DNA of 64,000 bases from DAOPYU01 sp942493245 (GTDB taxonomy: Bacteria > Sumerlaeota > Sumerlaeia > UBA8349). Positions within the stretch are counted from its first letter, which is position 1; each line of letters opens with the position of its first letter. The stretch is from positions 1,612,001 to 1,676,000 of the forward strand of contig OW818685.1 in assembly GCA_942493245.1 (NCBI GenBank), read 5' to 3'. This document shows, in pieces, positions 32,798 through 40,688 of the stretch. Both the position numbers and the translations under genes were made by a program. A model generated the notes under the pieces. It was not told where the DNA came from, did not search any database, and saw only the letters and a program-made list of their open reading frames with translations.

Positions 32798-33222
32798 AAG
32801 ATAGACTCATCCTTTCAAAACACTTTTTACCAAGTATGAGGGGTATTCTCAGTGTCTGTTCATAAGCGTCCAGATTACCCCGCGTTCCGGCATACCTAAT
32901 CTTATCCTGACGTGGCGGGAATGGATGGCCAAGGGTACCAAAATATTGAAAAGTCCGATTGCGGGTAAATTGCCATACATTCCAGTGTCAAATTAGCAGG
33001 AGTCTTTCTGTTTGTCACGCAAGAAGAACCTGCAAAATTACGTGGCAGGAGAAAAATGCAGGCTGTTCTCTCATGAACAACCTATGGGGTGCCGCACTTT
33101 TCAACCGGCTTTTACGCTGATCTCAATGAGAAGCAATAGAGAGGTATTTGAAACAATCGTTGGGAACTATATTTGTGAGGTCTGCGCTGGAATGGAAACA
33201 GAAATGAAGAGAGGAGAGTAAA
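32798..33222. other. intergenic region inside the AT-rich island
   Basis: No firm gene. It contains repeat copy 2 at 33083-33115. An open frame at 33012-33221 spans the repeat and ends two bases before the next gene. Its last 31 codons (from an ATG at 33130) read as a small soluble peptide (EVFETIVGNYICEVCAG), possibly a gene remnant whose 5' part was replaced at the repeat. Confidence 0.4.
33083..33115 (+). repeat. 33-bp direct repeat, copy 2
   Basis: Second, identical copy of the repeat at 31622-31654. The two copies bracket the two minus-strand AT-rich genes. Confidence 0.95.
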
Positions 33223-33603
33223 ATGAGTTGGGATGACTGTGCTAAAAAAATGCAAGAAATCACAGGAGTAAGGACGGGAATTAAGTTTGGTTCGGAGGCA
33301 TTTGTTGTGGGGCAAGAATGGGTTATGGATGAGGAATTGTGTTTTGGAAGAGACCGGGAAGGTGATTGGCATTTGTGGATAGCCCATAACGATGGCAGAA
33401 CAACCCCAATCCAGAAAGACAACCTCATGGATGTCTGTACGTACATGAGCGATAACAAGAAAAACTGTCTGCAAGGGAAAATGCGATTGATTGAAGCAGC
33501 ACAGATGATTTCGGATTCCGGGAAAACGGTTTCATGGATTCTTAAAGAAACAGATATTTGGCCCCCCCCCTTCCTTGTAGAATATGGGGAGGGAAAAACT
33601 TAG
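33223..33603 (+). CDS. hypothetical protein, AT-rich island
   Basis: A 126-residue soluble protein with a strong Shine-Dalgarno sequence (AGAGGAGAG, 6 nt before ATG). No family recognised. It has a mixed alpha/beta look (WHLWIAHNDGRTTPIQ, MRLIEAAQMISDSGKTVSW). A run of nine C residues at 33562-33570 encodes Pro-Pro-Pro near the C-terminus, so slippage would alter only the final dozen or so residues. It is AT-rich compared with the ABC exporter gene that starts 143 nt downstream. Confidence 0.6.
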   Translation: MSWDDCAKKMQEITGVRTGIKFGSEAFVVGQEWVMDEELCFGRDREGDWHLWIAHNDGRTTPIQKDNLMDVCTYMSDNKKNCLQGKMRLIEAAQMISDSGKTVSWILKETDIWPPPFLVEYGEGKT

Positions 33604-33745
33604 AGGAGCGCTGGCGGCTATTGTGCTGGCATTCTTCTGTTTTTGATGCTCTCTAAACTCTTGCCGAAAGGCTGGGGTTTTGTTTTAATCAGATGGCTCT
33701 GTAGGTGGTTGATTTAAATTTTTTTATGCTCAGAAGTTCTAAAAC

Positions 33746-35596
33746 ATGGCAAGAAATCTTTCTGATTCCGCAACCCCAATAAAATCAGGTATTTTTGCAA
33801 GTTCGTTATTTGGCTTTCTCTATCCCTACTGTCGCCGCTACAAATGGAAATACGTCTGGGGTGTGGTGACGGTGATCGTGACCAATGTCCTGATGGTTTG
33901 GGCCAACGTCCTGGTGGGGCGCACGGTGGATGTCATTTTTCGCCCGGATATGAGCGCCGCCGGGGTGGCAGGGAATATCGCCCTGATTGCCGGTTGTGTG
34001 GCGGCGGGGTCCATCAGTCTCTATATGCAGCGGATTCTCCTGATCGGTACGTCGCGGGTGATCGAGTACGAACTGCGCAACGACTTCTTCGGGCATCTGA
34101 TGCGCCTGTCGGCTTCATTTTTCGACCGCAGCAAGACGGGCGACATTCTGGCGCGGGCGACCAGTGACATCGAGCAGATTCGCATGGCTTTGGGACCGGG
34201 GATTCTCTACCCCTTGACGGCGGTGGCGATTCTGCCGGCCACCCTCTGGGCCATGTTTTCGGCCAGTTGGCCGGTGGCGCTGTTCAGTATGGCGCCCATG
34301 TTGCTCCTGCCTCTGGTCGTCTCTCTGATGGCCAATCTGACCTATAAGCGCTCGCTCAAGGTACAGGAGCACTATTCAGACTTTTCGGGACGGATTCAGG
34401 AATCCATCACCGGCATCCGGGTGGTCAAGGCGTATGTCCAGCGGGAACACGAACTGGCGACGCTCGACGAGGGGAACCGGCGCAACGCCGCTTTGAACCT
34501 GGACCTGGCGAAGGTCAGCGCCGCTTTCCATCCCACCCTGATGACCCTGTTTGTGCTGGGGACGATTTCGATTCTCTGGAATGCGAACGATTATCTCACA
34601 GACGACGCCGCGCTGGCCGCTTCTACGAAGATGCTGACGAAGGGCGATCTGTTGTCGTTTGTGTTGCTTTATCGCTATCTGTTTTTCCCGATTCTGCGGT
34701 TTGGATGGGTGATCAGCGCGATGCAACGGGCGGCGGCCTCGATGTTGCGGTTGCGTTTGATCTGGGACCAGAAACCGGAGATTCTGGATTCTGAAGAGAC
34801 GGACACTTCCCTGGACCGGGTGGAAGGCGAAATCGAGATTCGGGACTTGACTTTCACCTACCCAAAGGCGAATCGTCCCGCTCTTGTCGGTGTCAATCTG
34901 AAATTGGAGGCGGGCCGGACGCTCGGGATTGTGGGGACGGTGGGGTGTGGCAAGTCCACGCTGGGGCGCCTGATCGCCCGGTTGTATGATCCGCCGCAAA
35001 ACACGGTCTTTCTCGACGGGCACGATGTTCGGCGCTATCCACTGGCCGTGTTGCGCGGAGCGGTGGGTGTCGTGTTTCAGGAAACCTATCTCTTTTCCGA
35101 TACGGTACGGGAAAATATCCGCTTCGGGCTGTCCGCGGAAGTGAGTGAAGAATGGGTGGACCGCCAGGTTCGAGAGTCGGCCCGCATCGCCGCCGTGGAG
35201 GAAGAAATCGAGCGTTTGCCGAACCGGTACGACACGGTGTTGGGGGAGCGGGGTGTCAATCTTTCTGGCGGACAGAAGCAACGCGTCTCGCTGGCGCGCG
35301 CAGTGGCGAGCGGGCGGCCGATTCTGATCCTGGACGATGCCTTTTCGAGTGTGGACACCCACACGGAAGAGCGTATTCTGCGGGGGCTGCGCGATGTTAT
35401 GAAAGAACGCACGACCATCCTGATCTCGCATCGCATCTCGACGGTCCAATTGGCCGATGAAATTATTGTGCTCGAAGAGGGACGGATCGCCGAACAGGGA
35501 ACGCACGCCGAACTGTTGGAAAAGCGCGGTCTCTACTACGCCATCTACGAACGGCAGTTGCTGGAAGAAGCGGTCGAGGAGGCCAATGGCCGATGA
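33746..35596 (+). CDS. ABC exporter half-transporter with degenerate Walker B
   Basis: A 616-residue fusion of a six-helix exporter-type membrane domain (about 1-330) and an ATP-binding domain (about 360-600). Walker A is GTVGCGKST, the Q-loop VVFQETYLFSDTVRENIRFG, the signature LSGGQKQRVSLARA, and the switch histidine is in ISHRIST. The residue after the Walker B Asp, normally the catalytic Glu, is Asp (ILILDDAFSSVD). The next gene overlaps its stop by 4 nt (ATGA) and encodes the partner half, so they form a heterodimer. Exporters of this kind move lipids, drugs or peptides outward; the substrate is unknown. The nearby lipid A genes make a lipid cargo attractive but unproven. Confidence 0.95.
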   Translation: MARNLSDSATPIKSGIFASSLFGFLYPYCRRYKWKYVWGVVTVIVTNVLMVWANVLVGRTVDVIFRPDMSAAGVAGNIALIAGCVAAGSISLYMQRILLIGTSRVIEYELRNDFFGHLMRLSASFFDRSKTGDILARATSDIEQIRMALGPGILYPLTAVAILPATLWAMFSASWPVALFSMAPMLLLPLVVSLMANLTYKRSLKVQEHYSDFSGRIQESITGIRVVKAYVQREHELATLDEGNRRNAALNLDLAKVSAAFHPTLMTLFVLGTISILWNANDYLTDDAALAASTKMLTKGDLLSFVLLYRYLFFPILRFGWVISAMQRAAASMLRLRLIWDQKPEILDSEETDTSLDRVEGEIEIRDLTFTYPKANRPALVGVNLKLEAGRTLGIVGTVGCGKSTLGRLIARLYDPPQNTVFLDGHDVRRYPLAVLRGAVGVVFQETYLFSDTVRENIRFGLSAEVSEEWVDRQVRESARIAAVEEEIERLPNRYDTVLGERGVNLSGGQKQRVSLARAVASGRPILILDDAFSSVDTHTEERILRGLRDVMKERTTILISHRISTVQLADEIIVLEEGRIAEQGTHAELLEKRGLYYAIYERQLLEEAVEEANGR

Positions 35597-37488
35597 GCGC
35601 TCCGTGGAAAGGCGCTGGCGCCCAGTATGAAGAGAGCGAGTTGGGCAAGGTGTTCGATGGACGCCTGGCCCGGCGGCTTTGGGATTATATGCGACCGTAT
35701 GCCGGTTGGATCGTTGTGGCGATCATTCTGGCTTGCGGGGCCGCCGCGTTGCGCATCGCCGGTCCCTGGATCGCGCGTTACATCATTGACCATTTCCTCC
35801 CCACCAGCACGCCCGAAAAGCGTCACATGTTGAATCTGGTCTGCCTGCTCTACGTGCTGGTGGTCCTGGGAAATCTGGGGGTTCAGATTGCGATGGGGTA
35901 TATCACGGCGCGGGTGGGGCAGGCGGCCATCTATGAATTGCGTCGCGATATTCTGGAGAAAATCCATCGTCTGTCGTTGCGATTCTTCGACCGTACGCCT
36001 TCCGGGCGTCTCTTGACGCGAACCACGAGTGATGTTTCGGTGCTCTATGAGATGTTCGGTCAGGGGGTGGTGGATATTTTCACGGATGTGATCCTGCTTC
36101 TGGGGATTCTGCTGGCGTGGCTTTTGTTCGACTGGCGTCTGGCTATTCTGCTTTTTCTGACGGGGCCGCTTCTGGTGGTGACTTCCTACAATTTCCGCAT
36201 CAAGGCGCGCACGGCTTACCGCGCTGTGCGGTTGCGCATCGCGGCGTTGAATGCGTATCTGGCCGAGGTGATCAATGGGGTGGGGACCGTTCAGAGTTTC
36301 AATCGCGAGTCGGTCTGTCAGAAGCGTTATGCGCGGCTGAATCGGGAATACAGCGACGCTCAGTTTGACACGGTTCGCGAGTACGCTCGCTTCTTTCCCC
36401 TGGTTGAGGCCATTTCTTTCCTGGCGATTGTCTGTGTGCTGGCCTATGGCGCGTGGCAGGTGGGAGGCGTGCGATTCCACGGCGGGAAACCTCTGACGCC
36501 CGGCGATTTCTTTCTGTATTTCCAGTACATCAATTGGTTTTTCATGCCGATCTCGAATCTGGCCGAGCGTTACAATGTATTTCAGGCGGCGATGGCCTCG
36601 TCGGAGCGCATTTTTCACCTCCTGGACGAACCGGAGGAGATGCAGGACCCCTCCGCGCCCGTACCGGTGGAACCGTTGACGACTTGCGTGGAATTGCGCG
36701 ATGTCTGGTTTTCGTATCTCAAGAAGGAGGACGCTTCTGCCGATAAGAAGAAGGAACAACAGGCTGGCAGTCTTCTCTACGGGTTGGCGAACGGGAGCGA
36801 CCAATGGGTGTTGAAAGGGGTTTCTCTCCGCGTGAATCGGGGAGAGACGGTGGCGTTGGTGGGGGCGACGGGCGCCGGCAAAAGCACGGTCATCAATCTG
36901 GTTACGCGCCTCTACGACGTTCAGAAGGGCGCGGTGCTGTTTAACGATCGGGATGTGCGTCAGTATGCTCAGGACGATCTTCGCCGGCGGATGGCCGTGG
37001 TGTTGCAGGACGTGTTTCTGTTCTCGGGAACCATCGAGGACAATATCCGGCTGGGCAATCGCGAGATCACGCGCGAGCAGGTCGAGCGCGCCGCGCGCCA
37101 CGTCAACGCGCACACGTTTATTGAACAGTTGCCCAAGGGGTACGACAGCGAAGTTCTGGAGCGTGGGGCTACACTCTCGACCGGTCAGAAGCAGTTGCTG
37201 GCTTTCGCCCGGGCCGTGGCGTTCGATCCCGATCTGTTGATTCTGGACGAGGCGACTGCGAACATTGACACCGAGACCGAGACATTGATTCAGGACGCGC
37301 TGGCGCGGATCATGCGCGAGCGCACGTGCATCATTGTTGCGCACCGGCTTTCGACAATTCAGAACGCCGACCGGATTCTGGTCTTCAGTCACGGGACGAT
37401 CCACGAGGAAGGGTCGCACCAGGATCTGCTTCAGCGCGATGGTCTGTACCGGAAACTCTACGAACTCCAGTATGCCAATTTGGGGTGA
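35593..37488 (+). CDS. ABC exporter half-transporter (catalytic partner)
   Basis: A 631-residue exporter half with membrane domain (about 25-330) and nucleotide-binding domain (about 365-625). Walker A is GATGAGKST, the Q-loop VVLQDVFLFSGTIEDNIRLG, Walker B LLILDEATANID with the canonical Glu, and the switch histidine is in IVAHRLST. The signature is LSTGQKQ instead of LSGGQ. With the Asp-substituted partner, one composite ATP site pairs the Asp Walker B with this altered signature, and the other is fully canonical, the arrangement known for asymmetric heterodimers such as TM287/288. A charged insertion (KKEDASADKKKEQQAG, about residue 380) extends the start of the nucleotide-binding domain. 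Start overlaps the previous stop. Confidence 0.95.
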   Translation: MSAPWKGAGAQYEESELGKVFDGRLARRLWDYMRPYAGWIVVAIILACGAAALRIAGPWIARYIIDHFLPTSTPEKRHMLNLVCLLYVLVVLGNLGVQIAMGYITARVGQAAIYELRRDILEKIHRLSLRFFDRTPSGRLLTRTTSDVSVLYEMFGQGVVDIFTDVILLLGILLAWLLFDWRLAILLFLTGPLLVVTSYNFRIKARTAYRAVRLRIAALNAYLAEVINGVGTVQSFNRESVCQKRYARLNREYSDAQFDTVREYARFFPLVEAISFLAIVCVLAYGAWQVGGVRFHGGKPLTPGDFFLYFQYINWFFMPISNLAERYNVFQAAMASSERIFHLLDEPEEMQDPSAPVPVEPLTTCVELRDVWFSYLKKEDASADKKKEQQAGSLLYGLANGSDQWVLKGVSLRVNRGETVALVGATGAGKSTVINLVTRLYDVQKGAVLFNDRDVRQYAQDDLRRRMAVVLQDVFLFSGTIEDNIRLGNREITREQVERAARHVNAHTFIEQLPKGYDSEVLERGATLSTGQKQLLAFARAVAFDPDLLILDEATANIDTETETLIQDALARIMRERTCIIVAHRLSTIQNADRILVFSHGTIHEEGSHQDLLQRDGLYRKLYELQYANLG

Positions 37489-37619
37489 TTCTGTGCGGGA
37501 AGTGTCCGGTTGTGTCCGGAAAAAGTTCAGAAAAGGTCTTGCGTCTGAATTTCGGACGTTTGTAGAATCGTCCGGGTCTGGCCATGCGGGCCGCCTGATG
37601 GGAAAGGGGAGTTTTATCC

Positions 37620-38360
37620 ATGAGCGCTACAATACAATTCCATGCTGCGAGTACAGAAGAATTGTTTGAGGTGATCGGTTGCGCCGACCGCGACCGGCTT
37701 CTGGATATTGGCGTCACACTGGGGACGGAGTTCCGGGTTCCTGCGGATGAGGAGGGCGAAGAGTTTAGTGAGGACGAATCGGACGAGGCCTCCGAGTGGG
37801 ACCATCGCGAGGAAGAGGCCGATGCCGCGCAGGAGATCATCACCAAGATGATTATGAGCGGTTTGCCTTCCGATCTTGCGGACGATGAGGCCTATGCGGT
37901 GCAGGACTACTTCGCCGCGACTCTTGCCCAGAATGCAGAGGCGTATCTGTTCGATTCAGAAGAATTGTCCGCGCTGCTCGAGGAAGATTTCGGCGAACCG
38001 GTGGCGACGCACGCCTTGGGGTATTTGACGAGCGGGATAAAAGAATCGCAGTTGTTGGAATTGTGCGAGTGGGTCGCGGAGCAGGAGGCTTCCCGGGATC
38101 TGCAGACGCGCCTGCACATGTTGCTCTTTGGGCGCTTGCCGGAGGCGGATGAGCCGACGTTCAATGATTCGGATGAGGGGGCCTATGCTGCTCGGTTCGG
38201 GTACTTGACCTGCCACGAAGTGGCGCTGGTGGCCGACGAAATGAGCGAGTGGGCGGAAGCGGCGGAAGGGGAGATTCGGGCGCTGGCGTGCCTGTTGGCG
38301 ACCCTGATGCACTATTGCGCTTCCCACGCACGGGATTTGATCGTCACCGTTGAAGAATGA
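37620..38360 (+). CDS. acidic soluble protein of unknown function
   Basis: A 246-residue cytosolic-type protein with a good AAAGGGGAG Shine-Dalgarno sequence. No family recognised. It is very acidic, especially at residues 40-70 (PADEEGEEFSEDESDEASEW), and predicted mostly helical. The C-terminal half repeats helices rich in Ala and Leu (MSEWAEAAEGEIRALACLL, then MHYCASHARDLI). No signal peptide or membrane segment. It sits between the exporter pair (131 nt upstream) and lpxC (about 30-44 nt downstream), which suggests co-transcription with the lipid A genes. Whether it has a role there is unknown. Confidence 0.8.
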   Translation: MSATIQFHAASTEELFEVIGCADRDRLLDIGVTLGTEFRVPADEEGEEFSEDESDEASEWDHREEEADAAQEIITKMIMSGLPSDLADDEAYAVQDYFAATLAQNAEAYLFDSEELSALLEEDFGEPVATHALGYLTSGIKESQLLELCEWVAEQEASRDLQTRLHMLLFGRLPEADEPTFNDSDEGAYAARFGYLTCHEVALVADEMSEWAEAAEGEIRALACLLATLMHYCASHARDLIVTVEE

Positions 38361-38403
38361 TGTAATCAATCCGACCTTGTCTGTATAGATTGTGGATGTC
38401 TTA

Positions 38404-39282
38404 ATGCCTTTGAATTGCCAGACAACCTTGGCCGCGCCGGTATTTTTTCACGGTTGTGGTTTGCACAGCGGCTTGGATTGCCAGGTGCGGATTTTGCCCG
38501 CTCCCGCGGGACACCGTATCCGCTTTGTCCGGACGGATCTTGACGGGCTTCCTGAAATCCCCGCCGATATTCGGGTTGTGAGTACGGAGCCGATGTTGCG
38601 TCAGACGGTGTTGTGTTCGCCCGAGGATCCATCTGTGATGGTCGAGACGGTCGAGCACATTCTGGCGTCGTTGCATGGCATGGGGGTTGACAATGCGCGG
38701 GTGGAGATGAATGGTTCCGAGCCGCCCATTGGGGATGGGAGCGCGCGGGAACTGGCCGAATTGCTGCGCGCCGCCGGGGTGACGCATCTGACGGGGGAGC
38801 CGCGCCGCACGTTCGACATCGCGCGCCCGGTGGTGTTTTCCACGAATGGCGCCCACCCGGTGGAGTTCAGCGCCTGGCCCTCCGAGAAACTGACCTTGAC
38901 TTATTTCATGGAATACGACCATCCTGTGATCGGCTCGAAAGTGGTTTCGTTCGAGATCGAGCCGGAGCGGTTCGTTTCACAGATTGCGCCTGCGCGCACG
39001 TTCTGCCTGTTTCAGGAGGTCGAGTACCTGCGTGAAAAGGGATTAATCAAAGGCGGATCCGCGGAAAACGCAATTGTGGTGGGAGATTCTGGCATTTTAA
39101 ACACGGAGTTGCTCTGGGAGGACGAACTGGCGCGGCACAAGTTGCTCGACCTCCTGGGCGATCTTTTTCTTCTTGGCCTTCCTGTACGGGGCCATATTCA
39201 GGCGTGGCGCAGCGGGCACAGTGCCAACGCCGCATTCATCCAATTCCTTAGAAAGGAATTTACGCAAGCATGTCCGACGTGA
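38404..39282 (+). CDS. lpxC: UDP-3-O-acyl-N-acetylglucosamine deacetylase
   Basis: Committed, zinc-dependent step of lipid A biosynthesis in the cytosol. The 292 residues carry the GLHSG motif near the start, the zinc and catalytic region MVETVEHILASL (Glu-His corresponding to E78-H79 of E. coli), ELARHKLLDLLGDL (zinc-ligand His and Asp, H238 and D242 equivalents) and the SGHSANAAF catalytic His (H265 equivalent). The ATG at 38404 places GLH at the same distance from the start as in E. coli; a GTG at 38392 is the alternative. The 3' end overlaps fabZ by 13 nt. In several related phyla LpxC and FabZ are fused; here they are separate but overlapping. Confidence 0.95.
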   Translation: MPLNCQTTLAAPVFFHGCGLHSGLDCQVRILPAPAGHRIRFVRTDLDGLPEIPADIRVVSTEPMLRQTVLCSPEDPSVMVETVEHILASLHGMGVDNARVEMNGSEPPIGDGSARELAELLRAAGVTHLTGEPRRTFDIARPVVFSTNGAHPVEFSAWPSEKLTLTYFMEYDHPVIGSKVVSFEIEPERFVSQIAPARTFCLFQEVEYLREKGLIKGGSAENAIVVGDSGILNTELLWEDELARHKLLDLLGDLFLLGLPVRGHIQAWRSGHSANAAFIQFLRKEFTQACPT

Positions 39283-39740
39283 CGAAGAGTCCTATCGTGA
39301 TGGATATCAATCAAATCAAGGAGATCATTCCGCACCGTTACCCGTTTCTGCTGGTGGACCGTGTTGTGGAAATCAACTATGAAACGCAGACGCTGGTGGC
39401 GATCAAGAATGTGACGGCCAACGAGCCGTTCTTCGTCGGGCATTATCCCCACTATCCCGTCATGCCCGGGGTGCTGGTGGTCGAGGCTATGGCGCAGGCG
39501 TCCTGTATCTACATGTTGAGCGTGCCGGAAAACAAGGGCAAGACCCCTTTCTTTGCGGCCATTGATGGGGTGAAGTTCCGCCGACAGATTGTGCCGGGTG
39601 ACCAACTGCGCCTTATCTGCGTACAGCAGAAGATGAAGCGGCGGGTGGCCAAATGCCGGGTGGAGTGTTTCGTGTATGGCGATCTGGCGGTCGAGGCGGA
39701 ATTGACCTGTATGCTGGCCGACGCTCCCGGGCAGGAGTAA
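39270..39740 (+). CDS. fabZ: 3-hydroxyacyl-[acyl-carrier-protein] dehydratase
   Basis: Dehydrates 3-hydroxyacyl-ACP in type II fatty acid synthesis and balances acyl supply with lipid A. 156 residues, typical for the family. Seen: EIIPHRYPFLLVDRV, the catalytic stretch GHYPHYPVMPGVLVVEAMAQ with the active-site His and Glu, and IDGVKFRRQIVPGDQL. Start overlaps the lpxC stop region by 13 nt in another frame, with GGAA upstream inside lpxC, so translation is probably coupled. lpxA follows 39 nt downstream. Confidence 0.97.
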   Translation: MSDVTKSPIVMDINQIKEIIPHRYPFLLVDRVVEINYETQTLVAIKNVTANEPFFVGHYPHYPVMPGVLVVEAMAQASCIYMLSVPENKGKTPFFAAIDGVKFRRQIVPGDQLRLICVQQKMKRRVAKCRVECFVYGDLAVEAELTCMLADAPGQE

Positions 39741-39779
39741 GAACCGGAGAAGAGCCGGGTGGAAAGGGGAGCCGGTCGA

Positions 39780-40622
39780 ATGACCCTTGGCGAACAACCT
39801 CTTGTGCATCCTACGGCGGTGGTGGACCCTTCGGCGCAGTTGGCGCCGGGGGTCGAAATAGGGCCGTATGCGTTGATTGGGCCGGGTGTGGTGTTCGGCG
39901 CCGGCTGCAAGGTGGCGGGCCATGCCGTGATCCATTCATGCACGGTGCTGGGCGAGCGCAATCAGGTGTTTCACCATGCCGTTCTGGGATCAGATTCGCA
40001 GGATCTGAAGTTTCGGGGCGAATCCACGGGTTTGACAATTGGAGATGGAAACATTTTTCGGGAGTTTGTGACCGTCAACCGGGCAACCGGGGATAACAAA
40101 ATCACGCGCATCGGCAATGGAAACGTGTTTCTGGCCTATACCCATGTGGCGCACAACTGCGAGGTGGGCAATGGGGTTGTTCTGGCAAACTCGACGCAGC
40201 TGGCGGGGGAAGTGGTGGTGGAAGACTGCGTGACGACTGGGGGGCTGGTGGGAGTGCATCAGTTTTCCCGCATCGGCGCCTATTCCTTTGTCGGGGCATG
40301 CAGCAAGGTGACGCAGGATATTCTCCCCTTTGTGTGCGCGGATGGCCATCCGGCGAGGCCGCACGGATTGAACCTCGTGGGATTGCATCGGCGGGGAGTT
40401 TCGGACGAACGGCTCCATCGGATCAAGGACGCCTACCGGTTCATCTTCCTGCATGGACAGCGGTTGCGCGACGCCCTCGATCAATTGGAGGCGCGGTATC
40501 CCGGTGACCCGGACGTGGCCCGCATCGCGCAATTCGCCCGCGTGTCCACGCGCGGACTGGCGCGTCCGCGTGACATGGAGATGGATGTGGATAAATTGGC
40601 CGGAAACGGCGGCGAAGAATAA
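39780..40622 (+). CDS. lpxA: acyl-[acyl-carrier-protein]--UDP-N-acetylglucosamine O-acyltransferase
   Basis: First step of lipid A synthesis: transfer of a 3-hydroxyacyl chain from ACP to UDP-GlcNAc. 280 residues: a left-handed beta-helix of hexapeptide repeats (VHPTAVVDPSAQLAPGVEIG onward) and a C-terminal helical bundle (LHRRGVSDERLHRIKDAYR). The catalytic His lies in YTHVAHNCEVGN (H125 equivalent). HQFSRIGAYSFVGACS aligns with the E. coli acyl-ruler region and has Ala at the position of Gly173. The ATG at 39780 has AAGGGGAG 8-9 nt upstream and is chosen over a GTG at 39759. No lpxB or lpxD is nearby. Confidence 0.96.
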   Translation: MTLGEQPLVHPTAVVDPSAQLAPGVEIGPYALIGPGVVFGAGCKVAGHAVIHSCTVLGERNQVFHHAVLGSDSQDLKFRGESTGLTIGDGNIFREFVTVNRATGDNKITRIGNGNVFLAYTHVAHNCEVGNGVVLANSTQLAGEVVVEDCVTTGGLVGVHQFSRIGAYSFVGACSKVTQDILPFVCADGHPARPHGLNLVGLHRRGVSDERLHRIKDAYRFIFLHGQRLRDALDQLEARYPGDPDVARIAQFARVSTRGLARPRDMEMDVDKLAGNGGEE

Positions 40623-40624
40623 GA

Positions 40625-40652
40625 ACAGGCGGGCGTGGTTACGCCCGCCTGT
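40625..40652. terminator. bidirectional hairpin between convergent lpxA and oxidoreductase genes
   Basis: ACAGGCGGGCGT (40625-40636) pairs perfectly with ACGCCCGCCTGT (40641-40652) across a 4-nt loop. It lies directly after the lpxA stop and 36 nt after the convergent gene's stop. T-rich sequence follows on the minus side (TTCTTATTCTT), little on the plus side. Confidence 0.7.
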
Positions 40653-40688
40653 GCCAACCGGAATTCTCTCTCAACTTCAATTTCTCAA

